Source: Streptomyces niphimycinicus (GTDB lineage Bacteria > Actinomycetota > Actinomycetes > Streptomycetales > Streptomycetaceae). From it: 32,575 nucleotides of DNA. Location of the stretch: the NCBI RefSeq assembly GCF_018883605.1, contig NZ_JAHLEM010000045.1:1-32575 (forward strand). The letters are read 5' to 3'. Of this stretch, positions 15,305 to 23,360 are shown one piece after another. Position 1 is the stretch's first letter; the number at the start of each line of letters is the position of its first letter. The notes below the pieces were generated by a model. That model saw nothing but the letters and a program-made list of their open reading frames with translations, was not told where the DNA came from and made no database searches. The position numbers were made by a program, and so were the translations under genes.

Positions 15305-16294
15305 ATGCCACTGCATATGAATTTCGGCGCCGACGATCTGCTGCGCTGCCGGTTCGCCATCTCGCCCCTGTGTCAGACGCATGAGGCGGTGCGCACGCTG
15401 CGCCGGACCGAGCGGCACGGCTACCACCTGCCGTGGCTGCGGCGGGTGCGGGAGGCGGTGACCGGGCTCGATCTGTCGGAGCTGTGGCTGCTGCTGCCCA
15501 GGCGGGGCGGCTACACCCCGGACTTCCTGGGCCCGCCGCCGGAGGTGCCGTACGCGCCGTTCGAGGACGAGCTGGCGCGGATGCGGGCCACCGACCCCGC
15601 CGCCGCCCACCGGGAGCTGGTCCTGTCCCTGGCGTGCACCCCGGGGGCCGCCGACTCCGCGCAGGGCCGGGCGATGCTGGCCGATCCGGCGCGGGCCGTG
15701 CAGCGGCTGGCCGATGTGACCGAACGGGCCTGGCGGGCCCTGGTCGCACCGGACTGGCCCCGGCTGCGGGCCCTGCTGGAGGCCGATATCGGCTATCGCT
15801 CACGGCAGTTGGCCGAGGGCGGCCTGGAGCGGCTGTTCGCCGATCTGCGGCCCGCGCTGCACTGGACCGACGGCACGCTCACCATCCGTACCTCCGCGCT
15901 CCCCGCCCAAACGCAGGACCTGGGCGGCCGCGGGGTGCTGCTGATGCCCAGCGTCTTCGTCTGGCCGGATGTGGTGAGCGGCTTCGCCCCGCCGTGGCAG
16001 CCCACGGTGATCTATCCGGCGCGCGGGGTCGGCGGGCTGTGGCGGGAGCCGGACGGGGAGGGGATGGACGCGCTCGTACGCCTCCTGGGCGCGGGCCGCG
16101 CGGCGGTCCTCGCCGCTCTGGAGGAACCCGCCTCCACCTCGGCCCTGGCCGCCCGCCTCGGCCTGGCGCCCTCGTCGGTCTCGGCGCATCTCGCGGTGCT
16201 GCGCGCCGCCGGACTGCTCAGCTCACGGCGCCAGGGCCATCAGGTGCTGTACGAGCGCACACCGCTGGGCATGGCCCTGGTGGGCGGGGGCTGA
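15305..16294 (+). CDS. ArsR-like winged-helix regulator (DUF5937 type)
   Basis: A transcription factor of 329 residues from ATG 15305 (MPLHMNFGADDLLRCRFAIS), the point where similarity to this family starts. The first roughly 240 residues match the DUF5937-type sensor region as I recall it: RFAISPLCQTHEAVRTL, FLGPPPEVPYAPFEDELARM and VLLMPSVFVWPDVVSG. The C-terminal 75 residues are an ArsR-like winged helix (RAAVLAALEEPASTSALAARLGLAPSSVSAHLAVLRAAGLLSSRRQGHQVLYERT). No cysteine-based metal site is visible, so a small-molecule or protein signal is more likely than a metal. It is divergent from the MFS gene and probably represses it. Confidence 0.9.
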   Translation: MPLHMNFGADDLLRCRFAISPLCQTHEAVRTLRRTERHGYHLPWLRRVREAVTGLDLSELWLLLPRRGGYTPDFLGPPPEVPYAPFEDELARMRATDPAAAHRELVLSLACTPGAADSAQGRAMLADPARAVQRLADVTERAWRALVAPDWPRLRALLEADIGYRSRQLAEGGLERLFADLRPALHWTDGTLTIRTSALPAQTQDLGGRGVLLMPSVFVWPDVVSGFAPPWQPTVIYPARGVGGLWREPDGEGMDALVRLLGAGRAAVLAALEEPASTSALAARLGLAPSSVSAHLAVLRAAGLLSSRRQGHQVLYERTPLGMALVGGG

Positions 16295-16300
16295 ACGGCC

Positions 16301-16323
16301 CCGGGACGGTCGGCCGGTCCCGG
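16301..16323. terminator. Small hairpin between convergent genes
   Basis: CCGGGAC (16301-16307) and GTCCCGG (16317-16323) flank a 9-base loop, 6 bases after the ArsR-like stop and before the converging thiamine-binding gene. The stem is modest, so this is a weak call. Confidence 0.4.
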
Positions 16324-16335
16324 TCAGCCGGTCCC

Positions 16336-16367
16336 GGTCAGTCGCTCAGATGGTCAGTCGCCCAGAT
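16336..16367. repeat. Tandem copy of the 3' end of the thiamine-binding gene
   Basis: Two 16-base units differing at one base (GGTCAGTCGCTCAGAT at 16336-16351, GGTCAGTCGCCCAGAT at 16352-16367). The right unit holds the last codons and stop of the minus-strand gene ending at 16354; the left unit repeats them beyond the stop. GGTCAG-based repeats continue leftward to about 16315. Confidence 0.8.
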
Positions 16368-16647
16368 GGCGCTCGACCGTCTCGACCTTGGAGGTCAGAC
16401 CGTCCGTGACGCCCGGGCGGATATCGGCCTTGAGGACCACCGAGACCCGGGGCGCCCGCGCCTCCACCACGGCCACGGCGCGCTTGACGACGTCCATGAC
16501 CTCGTCCCACTCGCCCTCGATCGAGGTGAACATCGCGTCCGTACGGTTCGGCAGCCCCGACTCACGGACCACCCGCACCGCGTCGGCGACGTACTCCCCC
16601 ACGTCCTCGCCGACGCCCAGCGGCGTCACCGAAAAGGCGACGATCAT
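16354..16647 (-). CDS. MTH1187-family thiamine-binding protein
   Basis: A small cytoplasmic protein of 97 residues, the usual length of the MTH1187/YkoF-like family (DUF77), whose members bind thiamine or its pyrimidine part. Ferredoxin-like fold expected. Motifs: [11 protein letters not shown] at the start, [21 protein letters not shown] in the middle and [16 protein letters not shown] near the end. The start overlaps the stop of the DUF3817 gene upstream (ATGA), so the pair is translationally coupled. The C-terminal codons and stop are duplicated in tandem downstream. The exact ligand and role in Streptomyces are not known to me. Confidence 0.92.
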   Translation of the reverse strand: MIVAFSVTPLGVGEDVGEYVADAVRVVRESGLPNRTDAMFTSIEGEWDEVMDVVKRAVAVVEARAPRVSVVLKADIRPGVTDGLTSKVETVERHLGD

Positions 16648-16988
16648 GCGTTGACCACGCCCTCCTTACGGGCACGGGCCGCGATCACACCGGCCTCGGC
16701 CTCCCGCTTGAGCTTGCGCTCGGCGAAGAAGCCGCCGGTGGGCAGGACGGAGAGGACGAAGTACAGGGCCGCGGTCTGCCACTTCCACTTGGTGCGGTTC
16801 CAGGCGTCCGCCCAGAAGACCACGTAGAGGATGAAGAGCACGCCGTGCACCATGCCCATCACCGGCACCGCGTTGAAGTCCGAGGTGCGCTTGAGCACCG
16901 AGCAGATGAGCAGCAGCAGGAACGACACGGCCTCGGGCGCGGAGACCAGGCGGAGCCGGCGCAGCGCGGTGGCGGTCTTGAAGTCCAC
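16644..16988 (-). CDS. DUF3817 membrane protein (second copy)
   Basis: Paralogue of the gene at 12930. The start GTG 16988 ([19 protein letters not shown]) is preferred to longer upstream options because GAAGG sits 7 to 8 bases before it and the family begins here; 114 residues. Three hydrophobic helices: [30 protein letters not shown] and [16 protein letters not shown], then ERKLKRE. The [12 protein letters not shown] stretch is the family signature. Function unknown. It is coupled to the thiamine-binding gene by a 4-base overlap, which hints at a shared role. The 178 bp upstream separate it from the divergent AIM24 operon. Confidence 0.9.
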   Translation of the reverse strand: MDFKTATALRRLRLVSAPEAVSFLLLLICSVLKRTSDFNAVPVMGMVHGVLFILYVVFWADAWNRTKWKWQTAALYFVLSVLPTGGFFAERKLKREAEAGVIAARARKEGVVNA

Positions 16989-17130
16989 GAGAGCACCTTC
17001 GTATGAAGAGGGGTACGGCAGTACGGCAGAACACAGACCGGCTTGTGAATCCATGCACAAGCCTTCGCCCATTGTCGCAGCTTCGCGGGCGATCATGGCC
17101 CGGGGGTCACCTTCAACCCCCGGGGCTCCC

Positions 17131-17166
17131 TGTCCGCCGACGTCAGAGCCCGCTACCGTCGGCTCC
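17131..17166 (+). promoter_or_regulatory. Putative leaderless promoter of the AIM24 operon
   Basis: TACCGT (17154-17159) fits TANNNT and ends 7 bases before the GTG at 17167. A weak -35 (TGTCCG, 17131-17136) lies 17 bp upstream. No ribosome site precedes the GTG. Confidence 0.5.
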
Positions 17167-17805
17167 GTGGCTCAGTTTCGGCTCCAGGGAAGCAGGGTGC
17201 TCGCGGTCGACCTGACCGGCGACTCCGTGAAGGCCAAGAACGGCGCGATGGTCGCCTACGAGGGGGAGATGACCTTCAAGAAGAAGACCGGCGGCGGCGA
17301 GGGGCTGCGCGGGATGGTGACCCGGCGCCTCACCGGGGAGCAGATGGCGGTCATGGAGGTGAAGGGGCACGGCACCTGCTACTTCGCCGACCGGGCGAGC
17401 GAGGTCAACCTGGTGTCGCTGCACGGCGAGAAGCTCTATGTGGAGTCCAGCAATCTGCTGTGCACGGACTCCGCGCTGCGCACCGGCACCTCCTTCACCG
17501 GGCTGCGCGGCTCCTCACAGGGCAACGGCCTGTTCACCACGACCGTCGAGGGCACCGGCCAGGCCGCGCTCGTCTCGGCCGGTACGGCGATCGTGCTGCG
17601 CGTCACCCCGCAGACCCCGCTTCAGGTCGACCCGGGCGCGTACCTCGCCCACACCGGCGGCCTCAAGCAGCACTTCCAGGCGGGGGTGAACTTCCGGGCG
17701 CTGATAGGCGAGAGCGGCGGGGAGTCCTTCCAGATCCGCTTCGAGGGCGATGGGCTGGTCTATGTCCAGCCGAGCGAGCGCAACACGATCGGGGGTGAGG
17801 TCTGA
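17167..17805 (+). CDS. AIM24-family protein 1
   Basis: Member of the AIM24 (TIGR00266-like) family: beta-rich proteins named after a yeast mitochondrial protein and without a settled bacterial function. 212 residues from GTG 17167 (VAQFRLQGSRVLAVDLTGD). Typical features are GAMVAYEGEMTFKK, GLRGMVTRRLTGEQM, GKGTCYFAD-like strands, LYVESSNLLC and GLFTTTVEGTGQAAL, ending FEGDGLVYVQPSERN. There is no signal peptide or membrane helix, so it is probably cytoplasmic. It overlaps the next gene by one base (TGATG) and is the first of three tandem paralogues. Confidence 0.92.
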   Translation: MAQFRLQGSRVLAVDLTGDSVKAKNGAMVAYEGEMTFKKKTGGGEGLRGMVTRRLTGEQMAVMEVKGHGTCYFADRASEVNLVSLHGEKLYVESSNLLCTDSALRTGTSFTGLRGSSQGNGLFTTTVEGTGQAALVSAGTAIVLRVTPQTPLQVDPGAYLAHTGGLKQHFQAGVNFRALIGESGGESFQIRFEGDGLVYVQPSERNTIGGEV

Positions 17806-18455
17806 TGCCGTTCACCTTGCTCACCTCGCGCATGGTCGAGGCCCAGGTGCTGCCGGGGCAGACCCTGTTCAGCCAGCGCGGCGCGATGCTCGCGTATCGC
17901 GGGGACGTACGGTTCACCCCCAGCATCACCGGCGGGCAGCGCGGGGTGCGGGGGATGATCGGGCGGCGGATCGCCGACGAGGACACCCCGCTGATGACCG
18001 TCGAGGGCCAGGGCACGGTGATGTTCGGGCACGGCGGCCACCACGTCCATGTGATCGACCTGGTCGGCGACACCCTCTATGTGGAGTCGGACCGGCTGCT
18101 GGCCTTCGACGGCTCGCTGCGCCAGGGCACGATGTTCATGGGCTCCCAGGGCGGGGTGATGGGCATGGTGCGCGGCCAGGTCACCGGGCAGGGGCTGTTC
18201 ACCACCACCCTGGAGGGGCACGGCTCCGCGGCGGTCATGGCGCACGGCGGGGTGCTGGAGCTGCCGATCGACCAGGGACGCCCGGTGCATGTCGATCCGC
18301 AAGCCTATGTCGCCCACCGGGGTGATGTTCGCAATAAGCTCTCGACGGCGATCGGCTGGCGCGAAATGGTGGGCCGCGGCTCGGGGGAGGCGTTCCAACT
18401 GGAGCTGTCCGGCACCGGCATGGTCTATGTCCAGGCATCGGAGGAGAAGCTGTGA
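17805..18455 (+). CDS. AIM24-family protein 2
   Basis: Second paralogue; 216 residues from ATG 17805 (MPFTLLTSRMVEAQVLPGQ). It shares the family layout with protein 1: GAMLAYRGDVRFTP, GVRGMIGRRIADED, LYVESDRLLAFDGSLRQGT, GLFTTTLEGHGSAAV, HVDPQAYVAH and GTGMVYVQASEEKL. It differs by Gly/Met/His-rich loops (GSQGGVMGMVRGQ, MFGHGGHHVHV). The start overlaps the stop of gene 1 by one base and its own stop overlaps the third gene (GTGA), so the three products are probably made in fixed proportion and may assemble together (inference). Confidence 0.92.
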   Translation: MPFTLLTSRMVEAQVLPGQTLFSQRGAMLAYRGDVRFTPSITGGQRGVRGMIGRRIADEDTPLMTVEGQGTVMFGHGGHHVHVIDLVGDTLYVESDRLLAFDGSLRQGTMFMGSQGGVMGMVRGQVTGQGLFTTTLEGHGSAAVMAHGGVLELPIDQGRPVHVDPQAYVAHRGDVRNKLSTAIGWREMVGRGSGEAFQLELSGTGMVYVQASEEKL

Positions 18456-19132
18456 ACGGCCCCGTGATCCACGACGCCTGGACGCTGCCCGTCGACGACA
18501 ACATCAATCCGTACGCCTTCAGCGTGGACCTGAACGGCCAGTGGTTCCTCCAGAAGGGGAAGATGGTCGCCTACTACGGGCAGATCGACTTCCATGGCGT
18601 CGGGCTCGGCCACCTCGACCATCTCATCGCGTACAGCTTCCACTCCCCGCTGCACGCGGCGGACTGGGTGGTGGCCGAGGGCCAGGGGAAGATGGTGCTG
18701 GCGGACCGCGCCTTCGACGTCAACTCCTATGACCTGGAGGACGGCAACCTCTCCATCCGGTCCGGCAATCTGCTGGCCTTCCAGCCGTCGCTGTCGCTGA
18801 AGCAGTCCATCGTGCCGGGATTTCTCACCCTCCTGGGCACCGGGAAGTTCGTGGCCGCCTCCAATGGGCCCGTGGTCTTCATGGAGCCGCCGATCCGGGT
18901 CGATCCACAGGCGCTGGTGGGCTGGGCGGACTGCCCGACGCCGTGCCACCACTACGACCACCAGTATCTGCGCGGCTTCCTGGGGGCCATCAGGTCGCGC
19001 ACGGGGCTCGGGGGCGCCTCGGGCGAGGAGCACCAGTTCGAGTTCGTGGGCGCGGGGACCGTACTGCTCCAGTCCACGGAGGAAGTCGTCGCCGAGATAT
19101 CGGTTGGCGAGACAGGGGGTACCGGTTCGTGA
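18452..19132 (+). CDS. AIM24-family protein 3
   Basis: Third and most divergent paralogue; 226 residues from GTG 18452 (VNGPVIHDAWTLPVDDNINPY). Shared strands include GKMVAYYGQIDFHG, LSIRSGNLLAFQPSL, IRVDPQALVGW and EFVGAGTVLLQSTEEV. It has an extra loop with a Cys/His-rich cluster, DCPTPCHHYDHQYL (about residue 163-176), absent from the other two; this could bind a metal. The start overlaps the previous gene by 4 bases. The stop is 94 bp before the MarR gene, whose separate promoter is visible. Confidence 0.91.
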   Translation: MNGPVIHDAWTLPVDDNINPYAFSVDLNGQWFLQKGKMVAYYGQIDFHGVGLGHLDHLIAYSFHSPLHAADWVVAEGQGKMVLADRAFDVNSYDLEDGNLSIRSGNLLAFQPSLSLKQSIVPGFLTLLGTGKFVAASNGPVVFMEPPIRVDPQALVGWADCPTPCHHYDHQYLRGFLGAIRSRTGLGGASGEEHQFEFVGAGTVLLQSTEEVVAEISVGETGGTGS

Positions 19133-19204
19133 GCGCGAGCGTGCGGAGTGTAACGTCGAACAGGTGACCTCTAGCCCGATACATCCATTGGTTCGGAATT
19201 CAAC

Positions 19205-19226
19205 TTCTATAGGTAGAATACATCCC
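19205..19226 (+). promoter_or_regulatory. Leaderless promoter and dyad before absC
   Basis: TAGAAT (19214-19219) fits TANNNT and ends 7 bases before ATG 19227. It is the right arm of the dyad TTCTA-TAGG-TAGAA (19205-19218). A regulator on the dyad would cover the -10 box, consistent with MarR autoregulation. The -35 box is not clear. Confidence 0.6.
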
Positions 19227-19703
19227 ATGGAGACCGAGAACGGCACGCGCTGGCTCAGCGATGAGGAACAGCGCGCGTGGCGCACCCACCTGGATGTCAG
19301 CCGGCTGCTGACCTACCAGCTCGAAAAGGACCTCCAGCCGTTCGGCCTGACCATGAACGACTACGAGATCCTGGTCAACCTCTCGGAGTCGGAGGACCGC
19401 CGGATGCGGATGAGCGACCTCGCCTCCGCGACCCTTCAGTCCAAGAGCCGGCTGTCCCATCAGATCACCCGGATGGAGAACGCCGGCCTGGTCCGCCGCG
19501 AGAACTGCGAGTCCGACCGACGGGGGCTGTACGCCGTACTGACCGAGCATGGCTGGGAAACCATGCGCAAGGTCGCACCCCACCATGTGGCGTCCGTGCG
19601 CAACCACTTCATCGATCTGCTCGCGCCGGAGGACCTCAAGGCGCTGTACGGATCGCTGCTGCCCGTCGCCGAGCACCTGCGCGCCCAGCGGGGGCGGGTC
19701 TAG
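19227..19703 (+). CDS. absC: MarR-family regulator, likely AbsC orthologue
   Basis: Winged-helix regulator of 158 residues from ATG 19227 (METENGTRWLSDEEQRAWR). The DNA-binding part runs from LTMNDYEILVNLSESEDRRMRMSDLA through the recognition helix SKSRLSHQITRMENAGLV to the wing RENCESDRRGLYAVLTEHG. Position next to the AIM24 genes and near the two-component pair, and the length of 158, match AbsC of S. coelicolor (SCO5405), reported to affect antibiotic production in a zinc-dependent way; this assignment is from memory. His and Glu/Asp residues that could bind metal are present (APHHVASVRNHF), but I cannot confirm a site. A dyad overlaps its -10 box. Confidence 0.9.
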   Translation: METENGTRWLSDEEQRAWRTHLDVSRLLTYQLEKDLQPFGLTMNDYEILVNLSESEDRRMRMSDLASATLQSKSRLSHQITRMENAGLVRRENCESDRRGLYAVLTEHGWETMRKVAPHHVASVRNHFIDLLAPEDLKALYGSLLPVAEHLRAQRGRV

Positions 19704-20058
19704 CCGTAGCGCCGCGACCGCCGCCGCTTGACCCCGGCCCCGCCCGCCGCCCGCCACCGGGCCGGCATACGTGCGGATCGCCGGGGTTTCGCGCGCCCGC
19801 ATCACGCGCGGCGACTGGTCCAGCCGAAGGCGGCCAGGTGGTTCGGGCGTCCATCGCGAAACGGCGGGGCCGGAACATTTCCCGTGCTGAGGGTGGGTGG
19901 GCCCGGGTTGTTCTTCGCACGGGGCGCCGTTCCTCCCAAATTTCCGGCCGCCGGGCGCCCAGGCCGAGTCGGTCGTCTCCCACCGCTCGACAGAAAAATT
20001 CCCACGCAGTGGAAGAGCGGACTGACTGCTTCCAGTTTTCTTCTCTATATTCCGGCGG
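19704..20058 (+). promoter_or_regulatory. 355-bp gap ending in the IclR promoter
   Basis: No credible gene is present between absC and the IclR gene. Base composition is less GC-rich toward the right end. There, CTGACT (20022-20027) as -35 and TATATT (20046-20051) as -10 are 18 bp apart, and TATATT ends 7 bases before GTG 20059, a leaderless arrangement. The imperfect dyad GGAAG...CTTCC (20011-20033) straddles the -35 and is a candidate operator. This gap is also the likely left edge of an inserted block (see findings). Confidence 0.55.
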
Positions 20059-20805
20059 GTGATGAGCAAGAAGACTGCTCACGGTCCGGGTCACAGGACC
20101 GGAGCCATCCTGGCGGCGTTCGCCGAGCAGACGTCCATGACCGCTCAGGGTGTCGCGCGGCATACCGGCATTCCCATCAGCGCTGTGTACCGGCATCTAC
20201 AGGAGCTGGTGCAGTGCGGCCTGATCAGCCGGACCCGGACGCACGGCCGGTACTGCGCGGGGTCACTCACGGTGCAGATGGCCGAGAACTACCGGCACGA
20301 GATGTTCAGGGGTGGGAGGGTGCGGCGCCGACTGGCCCAGTTGGCGGCCGACACCGATGAGCTGGCGGCTTTCCTCATTCCCAGCGGCCATCACGTGCTG
20401 TGCGTCGAGGTCGCCGAGGGCTCACGCGTGATCAAGTGCAGTTTCTCCCCTGGTCAGAGCCATCCGCTGACCTTTGGCGCAAGCGCACAGGCGATCCTCG
20501 CCCACCTGTCGGCGGAGCGCGTCGCCGAGGTCTGCGAAGCGCACCAGCTCAACCCCGAAGAGATCGAGTCGCTGGAGATCAGCCTCCATCGCGTCCGCGA
20601 CCGGGGATACGCGATGAGCACGAGTGCCGTGGACGAGGGCGTGTGGGGCGTCAGCGTTCCGGTCTTCGACAGGCTGGGGCAGGTCACCGGAGCGGTCAGC
20701 ACCATGGCGCCGGAGTTCCGGGTCCGCGGCAACCAACAGGCATTGCTCACCCTCACCCACGCCGCGGCCCAGGACATCAGTCGCTTCGAGGAGCGCCCCT
20801 CATGA
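20059..20805 (+). CDS. IclR-family transcriptional regulator
   Basis: Controls catabolic or transport genes in response to a small metabolite. 248 residues from GTG 20059, or 247 from the adjacent ATG 20062. The N-terminal winged helix covers about 12-70 (MTAQGVARHTGIPISAVYRHLQELVQCGLISR). The GAF-like effector domain covers about 85-245, with IKCSFSPGQSHPLTFGASAQAILAHLS and GYAMSTSAVDEGVWGVSVPVFDRLGQVTGAVS, both standard IclR segments. It sits directly upstream of an amino-acid ABC transporter and hutD on the same strand, so it is probably their regulator and the ligand is probably an amino acid or its breakdown product. Confidence 0.93.
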   Translation: MMSKKTAHGPGHRTGAILAAFAEQTSMTAQGVARHTGIPISAVYRHLQELVQCGLISRTRTHGRYCAGSLTVQMAENYRHEMFRGGRVRRRLAQLAADTDELAAFLIPSGHHVLCVEVAEGSRVIKCSFSPGQSHPLTFGASAQAILAHLSAERVAEVCEAHQLNPEEIESLEISLHRVRDRGYAMSTSAVDEGVWGVSVPVFDRLGQVTGAVSTMAPEFRVRGNQQALLTLTHAAAQDISRFEERPS

Positions 20806-21028
20806 CCATGTCGAACACGAATCCCCCGGTGTGACCGCGACCCACCTCACCCCGCCGGCCCGACCGGTGTGGACCGGCCGCGCCTGCGGGACGGGGCCGG
20901 AGCCCGGACACGACCTGGAGACCGGACACGACAGCCTGGCCGCCACGACGCCCGCGGGCGCACTGTCCCAGACCGCGTCCGGGTGAGCTGAACCCGCCCA
21001 CCACCCCCGAGTCCGAACGGAGTTCACC
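20802..21028 (+). other. Gap with a 10-codon frame overlapping the IclR stop
   Basis: The IclR stop overlaps an ATG (ATGA, 20802) that opens a 10-codon frame, MTMSNTNPPV, ending at 20834. A GTG at 20831 overlaps that stop and opens a 51-codon frame to 20986 with no recognisable product. These could be remnants of a gene or a leader; I see no ribosome sites. AACGGAG, 6 bases before ATG 21029, serves the transporter gene. Confidence 0.25.
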
Positions 21029-22540
21029 ATGGTAAGAGCGCCCCTGGGGCGAAGGAGAGCCGCGGCCGTCCTGGCCGGGCTCGTCACCTGTGTCATGCTG
21101 CTGACGGGAGTCTCGCCGGCCGCCGCGAAGGAGAACGGCCAGGACAACGGCGCGCAGGGCGGCAAACTCGAACGGCTGCGTTCGGGCCAGGCGACCCTGC
21201 GCGTGGGCACGGATGCGACCTTTCCGCCCTTCGAGTTCACCGATGCCAAGGGCCACAAGCAGGGCTTCGACATCGAACTGGTCCGAGCACTGGCCGAACG
21301 CGCGGGCATCAAGAAGGTCTCCTTCACACAGATGCCGTTCGCGAACATCGTCCCGGCCCTACAGGCCCACCAGGTGGACATGGGCGCCTCGGGTATCTAC
21401 ATCAGCGACGAGCGGTCCAGGGTCATCGACTTCACGGACGTGTACTACCCGGGCGGCCTCGCCATGTTCGTCGCCGAGAAGAACGACTCGGTCACCTCAC
21501 TGGCCGACCTGGCCGGCAAGCGCATCGCGGTGCAGGTCGGCACCAAGTCCGTCGAGTGGCTCAAGGAGCACCAGCCCCGGGCCCACCTGATCACGGTGCA
21601 GACCAACGAGCAGATGTTTTCGGCGGCGCGGCTCGGCCAGGCCGACGCGGTCGTCACCGGTGCTCCTGCCGGGCAGTACTTCATCGCCCAGCACGGCGGA
21701 CTCAAGCAGGTCGGCAAACGGCTGACGGACGAGAACTACGGTTACGCCCTCCCGAAGTCCGACGCCGCCGTGACCGCGGCGTTCAACGCCGCCCTTCAGA
21801 AGATGAAGGACGACGGCTCGTACACCGCGCTGACCAAGAAGTGGTTCGAGGCCAAGAGTGGTTCGGGCGCGAAGAAGGAGCAGCCGCTCCTCAACCCGCG
21901 GACGATCGTGGACTCCTGGGGGCAGATCCAAAGCGGCCTGCTGGTGAGCATCGCCGTGATCATGATGTCCCTGTGCCTGAGCCTCCTGCTCGGCACGGCC
22001 GGCGGGCTCGCCAGGCTGAGCGGCCTCATGCCGCTGCGCTGGCTCGGCAGCGCCTATGTCTCCGTGATCCGCGGAACTCCCTTCGTGGTCCAGTTGTTCT
22101 TCGTCTACTTCGGCCTTCCCCAGCTCGGACTTCAGTTGCCGCCCATGGTCGCGGGCGTCCTGGCGCTCGGCCTCTACAGTGGTTCCTACGTCACCGAGAT
22201 CTTCCGCGGAGCCGTGCAGTCGGTGGACCGCGGCCAGATCGAGGCCGCCAGGTCCTGCGGCATGTCCCACGCCGCGGCCATGCGCCACGTCGTCATTCCG
22301 CAGGCGTTCCTGCGGATGCTGCCCCCGCTGGGCAACGAGTTCGTGTCGCTGACCAAGAACTCCGCGCTGGTCTCGTTCATCACGATCGGCGAGCTGTTCA
22401 TGGTGGGGCAGACGATCATATCCAGGACCTTCGACGCCCTGACCGTCTATCTCTTCATCGGCCTTCTCTACTACATCCTCACCAACATCATCGGGTTCGC
22501 CACCCACACGATCGAGAAGAAGATGGCGGTGTACGTCTGA
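21029..22540 (+). CDS. Polar amino-acid ABC transporter: binding protein fused to permease
   Basis: A single 503-residue chain joins two usual subunits. A Sec signal peptide (1-33, ending PAAA, no lipobox) is followed by a periplasmic-type solute-binding domain to about 275 ([48 protein letters not shown]), then from about 288 a HisM/GlnP-like permease with about five helices. The permease includes [20 protein letters not shown] and the ATPase-coupling EAA loop ([26 protein letters not shown]). The GlnP-type fusion is known in Gram-positives but is less common in Streptomyces. The substrate is probably glutamine, histidine or a similar polar amino acid; hutD downstream favours histidine. The stop overlaps the ATPase start (TGATG). 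Confidence 0.94.
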   Translation: MVRAPLGRRRAAAVLAGLVTCVMLLTGVSPAAAKENGQDNGAQGGKLERLRSGQATLRVGTDATFPPFEFTDAKGHKQGFDIELVRALAERAGIKKVSFTQMPFANIVPALQAHQVDMGASGIYISDERSRVIDFTDVYYPGGLAMFVAEKNDSVTSLADLAGKRIAVQVGTKSVEWLKEHQPRAHLITVQTNEQMFSAARLGQADAVVTGAPAGQYFIAQHGGLKQVGKRLTDENYGYALPKSDAAVTAAFNAALQKMKDDGSYTALTKKWFEAKSGSGAKKEQPLLNPRTIVDSWGQIQSGLLVSIAVIMMSLCLSLLLGTAGGLARLSGLMPLRWLGSAYVSVIRGTPFVVQLFFVYFGLPQLGLQLPPMVAGVLALGLYSGSYVTEIFRGAVQSVDRGQIEAARSCGMSHAAAMRHVVIPQAFLRMLPPLGNEFVSLTKNSALVSFITIGELFMVGQTIISRTFDALTVYLFIGLLYYILTNIIGFATHTIEKKMAVYV

Positions 22541-23271
22541 TGGCGCTCCTGGAAACCTTCGAAATCACCAAGGCGTACGGCGACCACCAGGTGCTGCGCG
22601 GCATCGACTTCGCCATCGAGCCCGGGCAGGTCGTGGCCGTCATCGGGCCCAGCGGCGGCGGAAAGTCGACCTTCCTGCGCTGCCTCAACCAGATGGAAAG
22701 GCCGACCACGGGGCGTGTCGTGTTCGCCGGCGAGGAGCTCAGCGCGACCGAGTCGAACCTCGACCGGCTGCGTGCCCGAATGGGCATGGTCTTCCAGCAG
22801 TTCAACCTCTTCCCGCACATGACGGCGCTGCGCAACGTGGTGCTGCCCCAGATGAACGTGCTCGGGAGGACTCGCGAGGAAGCGGAGCGCAGGGGACGAG
22901 CGCTGCTGGAGCAGGTCGGCATGCTCGCGAAAGCGGACTCCTATCCGAACCGGCTGTCCGGTGGGCAGAAGCAGCGCGTGGCCATCGCGCGGGCCCTCGC
23001 CATGGACCCCGAAGTGATGCTCTTCGACGAGCCGACGTCCGCGCTGGACCCGGAGGTCGTCCACGACGTCCTCGACGTCATGACCGACCTCGCCAAGGAC
23101 GGCATGACCATGGTCGTGGTGACGCACGAGATGGGCTTCGCCCGCAAGGTGGCGGACAGGGTCGTCTTCATCGACGGCGGAAAGATCGCCGCGGACCTGC
23201 CACCGGAGGAGTTCTTCTCCGACGGGAACGACAACGAGCGGATACGCACGTTCCTGGCCAAGGTGCTGTAG
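22540..23271 (+). CDS. Amino-acid ABC transporter ATP-binding protein
   Basis: Energises the permease encoded just upstream. 243 residues from ATG 22540, the usual GlnQ/HisP length. Walker [10 protein letters not shown] (about 37-45), Q-loop [17 protein letters not shown], signature [16 protein letters not shown], Walker [15 protein letters not shown] and switch His in [15 protein letters not shown] are all intact. It overlaps the fused binding protein/permease gene by one base, so the transporter should be a dimer of the fusion with two ATPase subunits (inference from family). Confidence 0.96.
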   Translation: MALLETFEITKAYGDHQVLRGIDFAIEPGQVVAVIGPSGGGKSTFLRCLNQMERPTTGRVVFAGEELSATESNLDRLRARMGMVFQQFNLFPHMTALRNVVLPQMNVLGRTREEAERRGRALLEQVGMLAKADSYPNRLSGGQKQRVAIARALAMDPEVMLFDEPTSALDPEVVHDVLDVMTDLAKDGMTMVVVTHEMGFARKVADRVVFIDGGKIAADLPPEEFFSDGNDNERIRTFLAKVL

Positions 23272-23360
23272 GCCGTGTCGCGGATGAGCGACTCTGCCGG
23301 GGACCGCGAAGACCACACAGGGCGGGAGAAGGCGCCGCCCGCGGTGAAGGAGTTGACGGC

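Noticed and set aside
20831..20986. 51-codon GTG frame between IclR and the transporter
   Set aside because: No ribosome site and no recognisable product; kept only as a remark in the gap entry.
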